Assembly: GCF_016595795.1 (NCBI RefSeq)
Contig: NZ_JAENHN010000041.1
Coordinates: forward strand, 1-64,000
DNA: 64,000 nt
Direction: 5' to 3'
Origin: Clostridium yunnanense
Lineage (GTDB): Bacteria; Bacillota; Clostridia; Clostridiales; Clostridiaceae
In this document: piece after piece, positions 27,501 to 36,796 of the stretch
How the letters are laid out: every line of letters starts with the position of its first letter
Position numbering within the stretch: the stretch's first letter is position 1
Program-made: the position numbers and the translations under genes
Notes under the pieces: generated by a model
What the model saw: the letters and a program-made list of their open reading frames with translations, nothing else
What the model was told of the DNA's origin: nothing
Database searches by the model: none

Positions 27501-29060
27501 GAAGATTTGGCAGAGCTTATATATGATCTTAAGAATGTAAACTCAAAAGCTAGAGTAAGTGTAAAACTAGTTTCTGAAGCTGGAGTTGGTACAGTTGCAG
27601 CAGGTGTTGCAAAGGGTGGAGCAGACGTAATACTAATCAGTGGATATGATGGAGGAACAGGAGCGTCTCCTAGAACTTCAATAAAACATGCAGGTTTACC
27701 TTGGGAACTAGGCCTTGCTGAAGTTCACCAAACTCTAATCCTAAATGGCCTAAGAGAAAGAGTAGTAATAGAAACTGATGGAAAGCTTATGTCAGGAAAA
27801 GATGTAGCTATTGCAGCACTTCTAGGTGCAGAGGAGTTTGGATTTGCTACAGCACCGCTAGTAGTTATGGGTTGTGTGATGATGAGAGTATGTAATCTTG
27901 ATACTTGTCCTGTTGGTATAGCAACTCAGAATGAAGAGTTAAGAAAGAGATTTAAAGGAAAGCCAGAGCATGTTATAAACTTTATGCACTTTATAGCACA
28001 AGAACTAAGAGAATACATGGCGAGACTTGGCTTTAGAACAATAGACGAAATGATTGGACGTACTGACAAGTTAGTACAAAGATCTATTGGTGGATGGAAG
28101 GCTAAGAAAGTAGATCTATCAAGACTGCTATTCAATCCAGAAATTCCACACGATAGAATCTATAAATATCAAGCAAGCTATGACCATAAACTATATAATG
28201 TTTTGGATTCAAAGGTATTAGTACCAAACGCTCTAGATGCTCTTGAAGGAAAGTCAAATGTTAAGCTTGAAGTAAATGTTGGTAACACTGATAGAGTATT
28301 CGGTACAATCTTAGGAAGTGAAATAACTAAGAGACATGGAGAAAAAGGACTACCTGAAGACACTATTTGGGTTAAGACAAAGGGTGCAGGAGGACAAAGT
28401 TTTGGAGCCTTTATACCTAATGGACTTACATTGGAGCTTGAAGGTGATGCTAATGACTATATTGGAAAAGGACTTTCTGGTGGTAAGATCATAGTATACG
28501 AGCCAGATACTGTAACACTTGATCCAACAAAAAATATATTAGTTGGTAATGTAGCTTTATATGGAGCTACAAGTGGTAAAGCCTTCATAAGAGGGGTTGC
28601 AGGAGAGAGATTCGGTGTTAGAAACTCAGGAGCTACAGCAGTAGTTGAAGGTGTTGGTGATCATGGTTGTGAATACATGACTGGTGGAACAGTTGTTATA
28701 CTTGGTCCAGTAGGAAGAAACTTTGCAGCTGGTATGTCAGGTGGAGTTGTTTATATTCTTGATTCTGAAGGAACAAAGAGGAAAAATATAAATGAAAGCA
28801 TGGTTTATATTGAAGAATTAGATTCATCAGATGAAAAAGATTTGCTTTCACTTTTAGAAGAGCATGAAAGGTGTACTGGTTCAGCTGAAGCAAAGAAGAT
28901 AGCTTCAAACTTTGAAGAATATAAAAGAGGCTTTATTAAGGTAATGCCTAAGGATTATAAGAATATAACTACATTAATTAAAGAGTATGTAGCTTCGGGA
29001 GCTTCAAAAGAAGATGCAGAAAGAATGGCCTTTGATGTAATAAAGGGAGTAAGAAAGTAG
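24528..29060 (+). CDS. gltB: Glutamate synthase (NADPH) large subunit
   Basis: 1510 residues, full length. N-terminal class II glutaminase domain with Cys21 (in EKDACGIGAIAHI) as nucleophile after removal of a 20-residue propeptide. A central domain and the FMN synthase barrel follow (ISKEAHECLAIAMNRIGG, GAKPGEGGQLP, ISGYDGGTGASP). The Cys cluster CVMMRVCNLDTCPVG holds the [3Fe-4S] centre. The C-terminal beta-helix has repeated G-x2-G turns. Turns glutamine plus 2-oxoglutarate into two glutamates with GltD. AAAGGGGG before the ATG. gltD follows 17 nt later. Confidence 0.97.
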   Translation: MFCNFPKEQGMYDPSFEKDACGIGAIAHIKGKKNHAIVKDALDILVKLEHRGGAGADPNVGDGAGILIQVSHNFFTRVCEFELPKEGHYGVGMFFLSQNKEKREKAKALFENIVLNEGHCFLGWREVPVNPEDLGDASREAMPFIMQGFVASNGDNFDSKAFERELYVIRRLFEKEAVEAYIASLSSKTLVYKGMLTAVQVEKFYPDLQSKFMDTAIALVHSRFSTNTFPSWERAHPNRYIIHNGEINTIRGNVNWMNARESEFKSDIFGDELNKVLPVINKNGSDSSMLDNTIEFLYMNGRTLPHIMMMLIPEPWSKNNEMDKDKRSFYEYNSTMMEPWDGPAAIAFTDGDILGATLDRNGLRPSRYYVTKDDYLILSSEVGVMNVESENVKYKGRLTPGRMLLVDTVNGELIDDNDLKKNYSTLKPYGTWVEENLLKLREIPEVTVSEEKLEEAKLVRLQKAFGYTYEDVTATITPMCVNADDPLASMGVDTPLAVLSDRPQLLYNYFKQLFAQVTNPPIDAIREEIVTSVRVYLGAESNILSEGEDNCRRVKLDNPILSNKDFNKVLAIGNKGFKNVIIPTVFNKSEEGNLEKALEAILRKADEAIENETSIIVLSDKTVDENNVPIPALLAVSALHHHLVDEAKRTRVSIVLESGEPREIHHFALLLGFGANAINPYMAYESIKALVEEGTVDLTYDKAVYNYNKGALKGIVKVISKMGISTIQSYNGAQIFEAIGISKSVVDKYFALTPSRIEGIDLLDIEKEAVIRHTQGFDARLIDFTLDSEGAHKFRSSKEEHLYNPLTIHKLQNACKTGNYDEFKEYTSLVSNEKNNLTLRSLLDLNLGNESISIDEVESVESIVKRFKTGAMSYGSISKEAHECLAIAMNRIGGRSNTGEGGEERERFVVDENGDLRSSAIKQIASGRFGVTSEYLVDAKEIQIKMAQGAKPGEGGQLPATKVYPWVAKARHSTTGVGLISPPPHHDIYSIEDLAELIYDLKNVNSKARVSVKLVSEAGVGTVAAGVAKGGADVILISGYDGGTGASPRTSIKHAGLPWELGLAEVHQTLILNGLRERVVIETDGKLMSGKDVAIAALLGAEEFGFATAPLVVMGCVMMRVCNLDTCPVGIATQNEELRKRFKGKPEHVINFMHFIAQELREYMARLGFRTIDEMIGRTDKLVQRSIGGWKAKKVDLSRLLFNPEIPHDRIYKYQASYDHKLYNVLDSKVLVPNALDALEGKSNVKLEVNVGNTDRVFGTILGSEITKRHGEKGLPEDTIWVKTKGAGGQSFGAFIPNGLTLELEGDANDYIGKGLSGGKIIVYEPDTVTLDPTKNILVGNVALYGATSGKAFIRGVAGERFGVRNSGATAVVEGVGDHGCEYMTGGTVVILGPVGRNFAAGMSGGVVYILDSEGTKRKNINESMVYIEELDSSDEKDLLSLLEEHERCTGSAEAKKIASNFEEYKRGFIKVMPKDYKNITTLIKEYVASGASKEDAERMAFDVIKGVRK

Positions 29061-29077
29061 GAAAGAGGAGGAGTATT

Positions 29078-30562
29078 ATGGGAAAGCCAACAGGTTTTTT
29101 AGAATATGATAGGAAAGTTGCGGCTAAGAAAAAACCAAAGGAAAGATTAAAAGATTATAACGAGTTTGTGACTCCTCTTTCCAAAGAGGAACAACAAGTT
29201 CAAGGTGCTAGATGTATGGACTGTGGTATACCTTTCTGTCAATCAGGAATAATGATAAACGGAATGGTATCAGGATGCCCAGTTAATAATCTTATACCTG
29301 AATGGAACGATTTAATATATAAAGGTAACTGGAAGAAGGCCATTGAAAGACTTCTAAAGACTAATAACTTTCCAGAGTTTACAGGAAGAGTCTGTCCAGC
29401 ACCTTGTGAATCAGCATGTACTGCAGGAATTAATGGACCAGCAATATCTATAAAAGAAAATGAACGCGCTATTATAGAGAGAGCTTTTGAGGAAGGTTTG
29501 ATTAAGCCTAATCCTCCTAAGGTAAGAATAGATAAAAATGTAGCAATAATAGGATCTGGACCTTCTGGACTTGCTTGCGCGGATCAACTTAATAAAAGAG
29601 GATATAATGTTACAGTTTATGAAAGAAATGACCGTGTCGGTGGACTTTTGATGTATGGTATTCCTAACATGAAGCTTGATAAAACTGTTATTGATAGAAG
29701 AGTAAATATCATGAAAGAAGAAGGCGTAAACTTTGTAACCAACGCAAATGTAGGAGTTAATGTTGATTCAAAGGAGCTTCTAGAAAAATATGATTCTGTT
29801 GTTTTAGCTTGTGGTTCATCAAATCCTAGAGACTTAAAAGCAAAGGGAAGAGAACTTAAGGGAGTACATTACGCAGTAGATTTTCTTAAAGCTACAACTA
29901 AGAGTCTTTTAGATTCAAACTTAGAGGATAAGAATTATATATCTGCAGAAGGAAAGGATGTTATTGTAATAGGTGGAGGCGATACTGGAACTGACTGTGT
30001 TGCTACAAGCTTAAGACATAACTGTAATTCCTTAGTTCAATTTGAAATCATGGGAAAACAGCCAGATGAAAGAACAGAAGCTAATCCATGGCCTCAATAC
30101 CCAAGAATTCATAAGGTTGACTACGGTCAAGAGGAATTTATCGATTTAAAAGGTAAAGATCCGAGAGAATTTTTAATCACAGTAAAGGAATTTATAGGTG
30201 ATGACGAAGGCAACCTTACTGCAGTAAAGACAGTTAATGTAAACTGGGAAAAGAACGAAAATGGTGCTTTTGTTCCAAAGGAAGTTGAAGGTAGTGAAAA
30301 GACATGGAAAGCAGATATGGTATTACTTGCAATGGGGTTTGTAGGAGCTGAAAAGTATGTAACTGACAGCTTTGAGGTAGAAACTGATGCAAGAACAAAT
30401 GTAAATGCTCAGTATGGAAAATTCCAAACTAATATATCCAAGGTTTTTGCTTGTGGAGATGTTAGAAGAGGACAAAGTCTTGTAGTATGGGCTATAAATG
30501 AAGGAAGAGCTTGTGCAAGAGAAGTAGATAAGTTCTTAGAAGGATATACAACTTTAGTATAA
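29078..30562 (+). CDS. gltD: Glutamate synthase small subunit
   Basis: 494 residues. N-terminal [4Fe-4S] motifs RCMDCGIPFCQ, GCPVNNLIPEW and GRVCPAPCESACTAG. FAD fold IIGSGPSGLACADQL and NADPH fold VIVIGGGDTGTDCVA follow. It takes electrons from NADPH and hands them to GltB. Same operon as gltB (17-nt gap, GAGGAGG site). Related in sequence to nfnB at 5.4 kb, but the gltB partner settles its role. Confidence 0.96.
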   Translation: MGKPTGFLEYDRKVAAKKKPKERLKDYNEFVTPLSKEEQQVQGARCMDCGIPFCQSGIMINGMVSGCPVNNLIPEWNDLIYKGNWKKAIERLLKTNNFPEFTGRVCPAPCESACTAGINGPAISIKENERAIIERAFEEGLIKPNPPKVRIDKNVAIIGSGPSGLACADQLNKRGYNVTVYERNDRVGGLLMYGIPNMKLDKTVIDRRVNIMKEEGVNFVTNANVGVNVDSKELLEKYDSVVLACGSSNPRDLKAKGRELKGVHYAVDFLKATTKSLLDSNLEDKNYISAEGKDVIVIGGGDTGTDCVATSLRHNCNSLVQFEIMGKQPDERTEANPWPQYPRIHKVDYGQEEFIDLKGKDPREFLITVKEFIGDDEGNLTAVKTVNVNWEKNENGAFVPKEVEGSEKTWKADMVLLAMGFVGAEKYVTDSFEVETDARTNVNAQYGKFQTNISKVFACGDVRRGQSLVVWAINEGRACAREVDKFLEGYTTLV

Positions 30563-30569
30563 TATAGGA

Positions 30570-30604
30570 ATACCACTTCATAATTTTGTGAAGTGGTATT
30601 TTTG
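30570..30604 (+). terminator. Terminator of gltBD
   Basis: 11-bp stem ATACCACTTCA (30570-30580) with TGAAGTGGTAT (30589-30599), followed by TTTT. Confidence 0.9.
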
Positions 30605-30699
30605 CGAAATAAAGATGTTCAAAGCCTAGTTATAGCGAAACTGGAACGTATAAATATAAACATGCTATAATGAAATGAGATAAGATATCTATCAAAGGC

Positions 30700-30839
30700 T
30701 CATAGCATTAACAGAGGAAGAAGAAAAGATATTAAATGGTGAAGAAAATGTTAATAAAAGTTTATATACTGATAATATAGATGATAAAAACTTAATAAGT
30801 AAGTTTTTACTAACTATGTTAGTATGGAGTTACACATAA
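30700..30839 (+). pseudogene. Possible gene remnant
   Basis: The frame ending TAA at about 30837-30839 reads LTEEEEKILNGEENVNKS then a stretch ending KFLLTMLVWSYT. This has the composition of real protein, but the frame has no start codon or ribosome site and is closed just upstream. It looks like the tail of a decayed gene; family not recognised. Confidence 0.3.
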
Positions 30840-30842
30840 GGA

Positions 30843-30931
30843 ATATAGAGTTCCTAGCTCAACTATTAATTTATACATGCCCGAAAATCCCCAAAAGCCG
30901 GGATTATCGAACAAGTATAACTTAAGTTTCG
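30843..30931 (+). repeat. Hairpin repeat A, copy 1 (degraded)
   Basis: TATAGAGTT-CTAG-TCAACTATTAATTTA, then CGAAAATCC, a short insert, and ATCGAACAAGT ending TTAAGTTT. Aligns in inverted orientation with 58417-58500. The inner palindrome is imperfect in this copy. Confidence 0.65.
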
Positions 30932-30944
30932 ATATAGGAATCCT

Positions 30945-31322
30945 TTATTCTAATCCAATATAATAATCTAATAAATCTTCAATACTTATAATTCCTACTA
31001 GCTTTTCATTCTCCACCACAGGCATAGAAATAATATTGTTTTTTCTTAAACGTTTTGCAACAACAATAATATCTTCATTAGCTTGCGCTAAAATTATTGA
31101 TTTAGACATAACCCAATCAACAGGACAATCTTCATAGTGTCCTGGGGTTACCATGAATCTATATATATCTGCCTTAACAACCATTCCAACTAAAATTTCG
31201 TTATCATCTACCACTGGCATACCGTTCAAATCAAACTCATCCATAAGTTTTAAAGCTTTATCTATGTCATCGTTTACTTTTAGGGTGATAGGATTAGGTT
31301 TTAATAGATTTCTAATGTTCAT
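30945..31322 (-). CDS. CBS-domain protein (two CBS motifs)
   Basis: 125 residues made of two CBS units (about 5-60 and 68-123), with DLNGMPVVDDNEILVGMV and NIISMPVVENEKLVGIIS as the repeated cores. CBS pairs bind adenine nucleotides and act as small regulatory proteins; the partner cannot be told because the gene is alone. GAGGGAG sits 8 nt before the ATG. Expression end is probably within repeat A. Confidence 0.85.
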   Translation of the reverse strand: MNIRNLLKPNPITLKVNDDIDKALKLMDEFDLNGMPVVDDNEILVGMVVKADIYRFMVTPGHYEDCPVDWVMSKSIILAQANEDIIVVAKRLRKNNIISMPVVENEKLVGIISIEDLLDYYIGLE

Positions 31323-31613
31323 TATATCATCTCCCTCAAATATTATGTTCTTATTTTACTACAAAAAACAACATTAAAAAACATAAAATCAGAATATTTT
31401 GAAAATAATCTCTCTCTTTTATAAATTCAATTTCTATATATAATGGTAAGAACAATATTATAGAGCAACAAAAAACTACAGCAAATAATTACTGGTAATA
31501 TTTTAATAAGAAGTTATAAATATAATATACATATTTTGTAATATATTATATAATTAGCATGTATATTAAACAAGTGAGGTTTACATTAGGAGTTGTCATT
31601 AAGGGGGAAAGAG

Positions 31614-32582
31614 ATGAAGAATCTTTATAATCTCAGATATATAGCAATAATTTTAATTTTTGCAATTTTCACTTTTATTCTTTTCGGAATTTTTAAAGAA
31701 CCTGCTAATATTAAAGAGCAAATAAAACCAGAGATAGTACTTATTTGCCATGTGAAGTCAAATCCGTATTGGCAATATATAAAAGCTGGGGCAGAAAAAG
31801 CAGCTAAAGAGAGAAATGCTGTTGTTAAGGTTGAGGGACCTGACTATGCCAATGTTGATGAAGGGCTTAAGCTTATTAATATGGCCTATGCAGCTAAAGT
31901 TAGTGGGATAATTACATATGTGCAGGAGGAAAGTAAATATAACTCAGTAATTAATAATGTTGTTGACAATGGAATACCTCTTATTACCATAGATTCAGAT
32001 GCTGAACAAAGTAAACGTTTAGCATACGTCGGTACTGATAATATTGGTGCAGGAACTGAAGGTGCCAAGGAGATGATAAGGCAAATTGGAACCGAAGGAA
32101 ATATTGGTATAGTCATAGGTGGTAAAGACGTAACTAATCAAAAGGAAAGGGTACAGGGTTTTAAAGATTATATAAGTAACAATTCAAAGATAGCTATAGT
32201 TAGTGTTGAATCTTCTGATTCATATCTACTTGAAGCAGAACTTGCAGCTAAGAAAATATTGACTAAAAACTATAATATAAAGGCTCTATTTTGTACTTCA
32301 GCCCTTGATGGAGTTGGGGCAGCTAAGGCAGTGTCAAGCCTTGGTCTTGTAGGCAAGGTTAAGATTGTTGCTTTCGATGATTTGCCTGATACGTTGCAGC
32401 TTATAGAATCAGGTGTAATTTCGTCCACTATTGTGCAAAAACCATATCTTATGGGATACAATGCAGTAAATATGATAATGGATATATCTCAAGGTAAGAA
32501 AGTAGATAAAATAAACTTAACAGGTGTACAAGTTGTTGATAGAAATAATATAAATGAATATAAGAAAAAGCAGGGAGAGTAG
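31614..32582 (+). CDS. Membrane-anchored sugar-binding sensor protein (XylFII-like)
   Basis: About 322 residues. One N-terminal membrane helix (near 9-27) with no lipobox Cys is followed by a periplasmic-binding-protein type I fold (ICHVKSNPYWQYIKAG, GIPLITIDSD, VAFDDLP). It is therefore an anchored sensor rather than a free transporter component. Directly followed (3 nt) by a LytS-type kinase and a YesN-type regulator. In C. beijerinckii such a trio, XylFII-LytS-YesN, senses xylose and activates the xylose ABC importer. The exact sugar here is inference. ATG 31614 has AAGGGGG 6 nt upstream; the in-frame TTG 31593 does not. Confidence 0.85.
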   Translation: MKNLYNLRYIAIILIFAIFTFILFGIFKEPANIKEQIKPEIVLICHVKSNPYWQYIKAGAEKAAKERNAVVKVEGPDYANVDEGLKLINMAYAAKVSGIITYVQEESKYNSVINNVVDNGIPLITIDSDAEQSKRLAYVGTDNIGAGTEGAKEMIRQIGTEGNIGIVIGGKDVTNQKERVQGFKDYISNNSKIAIVSVESSDSYLLEAELAAKKILTKNYNIKALFCTSALDGVGAAKAVSSLGLVGKVKIVAFDDLPDTLQLIESGVISSTIVQKPYLMGYNAVNMIMDISQGKKVDKINLTGVQVVDRNNINEYKKKQGE

Positions 32583-32585
32583 AGG

Positions 32586-34055
32586 ATGAAAAATAGTTTA
32601 AAAAGAAAATTCATTATTTTTGCTCTCATTATCATCATTCCATTAGCTACAAGTAATATTACAGCTGTATTTATCAATAGAAAAATAAATGAAAATTATA
32701 CTATTATGCTAAGTAAATTGAATAATATAAACGAAATAAAAAATCTGCTTAATGATGCATCTGATAATTTTAATAAATATATACAAACAAATACTACTCA
32801 ATGTAGAAGTAACTATAGAAAAGATTTAGGCGAAGCATTAAGTAAGGTAAATTCCCTTAAAGAGATTTCTGATGTTGAAAGCCAATATCTTTTAAGAGAT
32901 CTAATAAATACTCTGTATAGCTATAGAGCTGAAGGAGAGAAGACTATAGAGCTTTATGACAATCGAGGTCCTATTGATACTTATTATGATCATTATGTTT
33001 CTACTAAGGAAATTCAGACTTATTGCAATATTTATATTACTAATTTAACGGATAGCTATATTAGTTACAATGATAATTTATATAAAAGCTATGAAGTTAA
33101 AGAACGTATTATAAATAAGATTATAATGCTATATATTACAGCGGCACTATTAATAAGCATATTATCAACACTATTCTTTATTAGAAATATAAGCTCAAAA
33201 CTAAAGCAATTGGTAAAGGCATCAAAGAAGGTTTCCAATGGAGATTTTGAGATGGTTGGAGGAGATAAGACTGATATATATGAATTAGATTTATTATCTG
33301 AGGCTTTCAACAGCATGATTAAGAATATAAAAGTATATATAAATTCTCTTAGGAGAAATGCTGAACTTGAAAGAAAAGTAATAGATGATGAAATTACTAT
33401 TTTAAAATACGAGAATGCACTAAAGTTAAGTCAACTAAAGGTACTTCAATCTCAAATAAATCCCCATTTCTTATTTAATACTCTAAATTGCATAAATCAA
33501 ACAGCAATAAAAGAAAATGCTTCTACAACAGAAGAACTTATTAAATCTGTATCTGGAATTTTAAGATATAGCTTAACTATGATGGAGCGAAATGCGACAC
33601 TGAAGGAAGAAATTGATGTAGTAAAGCAATATATATTCATACAAAAGGTTCGCTATGATGAGAGAGTTACTTTTATATTGGATTTAAAAGTGGATTTAAC
33701 AAAAGTAAAGGTCCCAGGAATGACTCTTCAACCTTTCGTAGAAAATGCTTTTATACATGGTATAGAACCAAAGGAAGATGGCGGAAATATAGGGATAACT
33801 ATATATGAAGAAGGAAGTTATACAATTGTGCTTATTGAAGATAGTGGCTGCGGAATTGATGAAGAAACTCTTAATAGAATAAGCTCAGAAGACAATTCGA
33901 GTGAGCATATTGGACATACTACTGGAATGGGCATAAGGAGCACAATTAATAGATTAGAGTTACTATATGATGAGAAAAACTTATTCTCCATAGAAAGTAA
34001 AAAGGGGATTGGAACAAAAATCTATTTAAAAATTCCTAAAAAGGTGTTGATGTAA
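32586..34055 (+). CDS. Sensor histidine kinase, LytS/YesM type
   Basis: 489 residues. Membrane helices near 9-28 and 180-200 enclose a helical outside domain of about 150 residues, likely the contact surface for the anchored binding protein. A HAMP segment and a coiled coil follow, then the His_kinase domain (LQSQINPHFLFNTLNCINQ, phospho-His in NPHF) and the ATPase domain (EDSGCGI, GMGIRSTINRL). It starts 3 nt after the binding-protein stop and ends 2 nt before the regulator. Confidence 0.92.
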   Translation: MKNSLKRKFIIFALIIIIPLATSNITAVFINRKINENYTIMLSKLNNINEIKNLLNDASDNFNKYIQTNTTQCRSNYRKDLGEALSKVNSLKEISDVESQYLLRDLINTLYSYRAEGEKTIELYDNRGPIDTYYDHYVSTKEIQTYCNIYITNLTDSYISYNDNLYKSYEVKERIINKIIMLYITAALLISILSTLFFIRNISSKLKQLVKASKKVSNGDFEMVGGDKTDIYELDLLSEAFNSMIKNIKVYINSLRRNAELERKVIDDEITILKYENALKLSQLKVLQSQINPHFLFNTLNCINQTAIKENASTTEELIKSVSGILRYSLTMMERNATLKEEIDVVKQYIFIQKVRYDERVTFILDLKVDLTKVKVPGMTLQPFVENAFIHGIEPKEDGGNIGITIYEEGSYTIVLIEDSGCGIDEETLNRISSEDNSSEHIGHTTGMGIRSTINRLELLYDEKNLFSIESKKGIGTKIYLKIPKKVLM

Positions 34056-34057
34056 AC

Positions 34058-35320
34058 ATGGTAAGACTTCTTATTGCTGATGATGAAAAGTATGAAAGAG
34101 AATCTATTATAAGTATCCTAAGCTGGGAGTTTGGTGACAAATTGGAGGTGCTCGAGGCTCGTAATGGAAGAGAGGCTATCGAGATATCAGAACAGGCTAG
34201 ACCAGATATTGTTATTACTGATATAAAAATGCCTGGTATAAATGGGTTAGTGGCTATTGAAGAGATAAAGAGATCGCTACCTAATACTTACTTTATTATA
34301 CTGACAGCATACGATTATTTCGACTTTGCGGTAGAGGCTGTGAAAAATAATGTGAAAGAGTATATACTAAAACCTTTCGGAAGATTAGAGCTGATAGAAA
34401 AAATCAGAAAAGCAGTAGCATGTGTAGATAAAGAAAAAGCTAAAAGGAAAAGCGAAATAGAAAATGCTGAAAAGCTCAATAATTTAATTTCAGTTATGGA
34501 GAATGAATTGAGTTACTATATACTTAATAATACCTTTGAAGCTATTGATGAACAGATGTATAAGGATTACTTGAATTTAACCTTTGAAAATACATGTTCA
34601 ATGGTAATAGAACTTGAAGGTAACAATACAGAGGTTTTAAATAATCAAGCTAAAAGCAAGATAGGAGAATATATAAAAGGATATATAAACTTAAAGTATA
34701 GGGCAATAGGAACATATAAATCTATTAAGGAATTAGTGTATTTTATAGAGGCTCCAGTAGATAATTGTGATGAAGATAAAAAGATTACTATAGTAAAGTT
34801 GGCTGTAGATATAAGAAAAGATGTACAACGAATATTTGATATATCAATAAATGTAGGGATAGGAAGGTGCTATAACGGTCTATCAGCTATGCATACATCA
34901 TATAAAGAAGCGATTATTTCACTTGAAAAAAAATGTGATAATAATATTATTCATATAGACAACATAAAAGACAATGTTAATGAAAGTAATCACAATATAG
35001 ATAGCAGCAAATCAGTACTTTTTAAAGATATAGAGAAGTATATAGTTGAAAATATGGTGGAGGAACTAGATCTTGATACTGTTGCGGCGAAATTCAATCT
35101 AAGTTGTTATTACTTTAGCAGAACCTTTAAGGAGATTATAGGCTATAATTTTTCTGACTATATAAACATTCTTAGGATTAAGAAAGCTAAGGAGCTTCTT
35201 ATGGATAATTCTATAAGCATAAAAGAGATTTGCTTCTCCGTTGGTTATAATGATCCAAATTATTTTAGCAAAGTATTTAAAAAGTATGAAGGGCGAAGTC
35301 CTACAGAATTTAGAAAATAA
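34058..35320 (+). CDS. AraC-type response regulator, YesN-like
   Basis: 420 residues. Receiver domain with LLIADDEKYERE, phospho-acceptor Asp in IVITDIKMPGING and Lys in YILKPFG. A middle region of about 170 residues follows. The C-terminal AraC double HTH has LDLDTVAAKFNLSCYYFSRT and ICFSVGYNDPNYFSKVFKKY. It is the third part of the sensor unit and probably activates the binding-protein gene that follows at 35494. Confidence 0.93.
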   Translation: MVRLLIADDEKYERESIISILSWEFGDKLEVLEARNGREAIEISEQARPDIVITDIKMPGINGLVAIEEIKRSLPNTYFIILTAYDYFDFAVEAVKNNVKEYILKPFGRLELIEKIRKAVACVDKEKAKRKSEIENAEKLNNLISVMENELSYYILNNTFEAIDEQMYKDYLNLTFENTCSMVIELEGNNTEVLNNQAKSKIGEYIKGYINLKYRAIGTYKSIKELVYFIEAPVDNCDEDKKITIVKLAVDIRKDVQRIFDISINVGIGRCYNGLSAMHTSYKEAIISLEKKCDNNIIHIDNIKDNVNESNHNIDSSKSVLFKDIEKYIVENMVEELDLDTVAAKFNLSCYYFSRTFKEIIGYNFSDYINILRIKKAKELLMDNSISIKEICFSVGYNDPNYFSKVFKKYEGRSPTEFRK

Positions 35321-35327
35321 AACATGA

Positions 35328-35377
35328 ACCCATATAGTAGTGTATTTAAAATAATACTACCATATGGGTATTTTTTT
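35328..35377 (+). terminator. Terminator after the sensor operon
   Basis: Long imperfect stem built on ACCCATAT and ATATGGGT (35328-35345 with 35352-35370), followed by TTTTTTT. Confidence 0.8.
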
Positions 35378-35493
35378 GCACTAAAAATCTCCGCAAGAGT
35401 TTACCAGTGAAAAGCAAGTAAAAACCTTTAGTTAAACGTATTCAAAAACTATAATGAGTCTGTGGTCAAAATAAACTTCAGGGGGAATAATAA

Positions 35494-36591
35494 ATGAAAA
35501 AAGTACTTACTACTCTTTTAGCTTTAGGCTTAATGGCAACCTTAGCTGGTTGTGGTAATTCGGGGACAAAAGCTACAGATGCAGGTGCATCCACAGCTAC
35601 TAAACAGTTAATTGGAGTAGCGATGCCTACTCAATCACTTCAAAGATGGAATCAAGATGGAGCCAACATGAAATCAGCGCTAGAATCAAAAGGATACAAG
35701 GTAGAGCTTCAATATGCTAACAATGACGTAAATACTCAGACTCAACAAGTGGAAAATATGATAACTAAAGGCTGTAAGGTTTTAGTTGTAGCTGCAATAG
35801 ACGGATCAGCAATGACAGATGTTCTTAAGAAAGCAGCAGATAATAATGTAAAGGTAGTAGCTTATGACAGATTGATAATGAAGACACCTAATGTTGACTA
35901 CTATGCAACTTTCGATAATTTCAAGGTTGGAGTAATTCAAGGACAATATATAGAAAAGCAACTAGGCTTAAAGGATGGAAAAGGTCCATTTAATATAGAA
36001 CTATTTGGTGGTTCACCTGATGATAATAACGCTACTTTCTTCTTTAATGGTGCTATGAGCATATTACAACCTTATATTGATAATGGAAAGTTAGTTGTTG
36101 CAAGTGGACAAAAAGATTTTACTAAAATTGCAATTCAAGGCTGGGATTCAGCTAAGGCTCAAGCAAGAATGGATAACTTAATTACAGCTAACTATGCAAA
36201 AGACAAAAAACTTGATGTAGTACTTTCTCCAAATGACAGTTTAGCAATTGGTATAGTTGCATCTCTAAAAAATGCTGGTTATGGAACTAGTGATAAGGTA
36301 TATCCAGTATTAACAGGTCAAGACTGCGATAAGCCAAATGTAATAGCTATGATAAATAAGCAACAATCTATGTCAATATTCAAGGATACTAGAACTCTTG
36401 CTTCAAAAGTAGTTGAGATGGTTGATAGTTTAGTACAAGGTAAAGAAGCTGCAGTAAATGATACAAAGACTTATAACAATGGAAGCAAGGTTGTACCATC
36501 ATTCCTATGCGATCCAGTTTATGCTGATGCCTCAAACTATAAAACAATACTTATAGATAGCGGATACTATAAGGAAGCTGATTTGAAATAG
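35494..36591 (+). CDS. Sugar ABC transporter substrate-binding lipoprotein (ChvE/XylF-like)
   Basis: 365 residues. Lipobox LATLAGC near 17-23, then a PBP1 fold (IGVAMPTQSLQRWNQDG, VAYDRLIMKT, LTGQDCDKPNVIAM) characteristic of the ChvE/XylF group that bind xylose, glucose, arabinose or galactose. GGGGGA 6-8 nt before the ATG. The hairpin that follows would give more binding protein than membrane components. Its upstream gap (35378-35493) is the likely target of the YesN-type regulator. Confidence 0.9.
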   Translation: MKKVLTTLLALGLMATLAGCGNSGTKATDAGASTATKQLIGVAMPTQSLQRWNQDGANMKSALESKGYKVELQYANNDVNTQTQQVENMITKGCKVLVVAAIDGSAMTDVLKKAADNNVKVVAYDRLIMKTPNVDYYATFDNFKVGVIQGQYIEKQLGLKDGKGPFNIELFGGSPDDNNATFFFNGAMSILQPYIDNGKLVVASGQKDFTKIAIQGWDSAKAQARMDNLITANYAKDKKLDVVLSPNDSLAIGIVASLKNAGYGTSDKVYPVLTGQDCDKPNVIAMINKQQSMSIFKDTRTLASKVVEMVDSLVQGKEAAVNDTKTYNNGSKVVPSFLCDPVYADASNYKTILIDSGYYKEADLK

Positions 36592-36612
36592 CAAAATATA
36601 AGCAATAAGTTT

Positions 36613-36645
36613 AGCCGAGCACAAAGCTAAGGTGCTCGGCTTTAT
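36613..36645 (+). terminator. Internal attenuating terminator after the binding-protein gene
   Basis: 10-bp stem AGCCGAGCAC (36613-36622) with GTGCTCGGCT (36632-36641), followed by TTTA. Placed between binding protein and ATPase, as often seen in sugar ABC operons. Confidence 0.8.
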
Positions 36646-36796
36646 AAACATATTATGACAGCAGAAAGAAAAGTATCTAAAGATGTACCGGTTCTAACCG
36701 AAATCAATTTTTAAAACTCTTACGGTTTCTGGTGAGAGAATTTAAAAATATAAATTTTGTTAAGAAGTGGTACATCTATATATGGGAGGGAAAAAG

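Noticed and set aside
29078-30562. A second NfnB
   Set aside because: Directly follows gltB with a 17-nt gap and has full GltD length and motifs.
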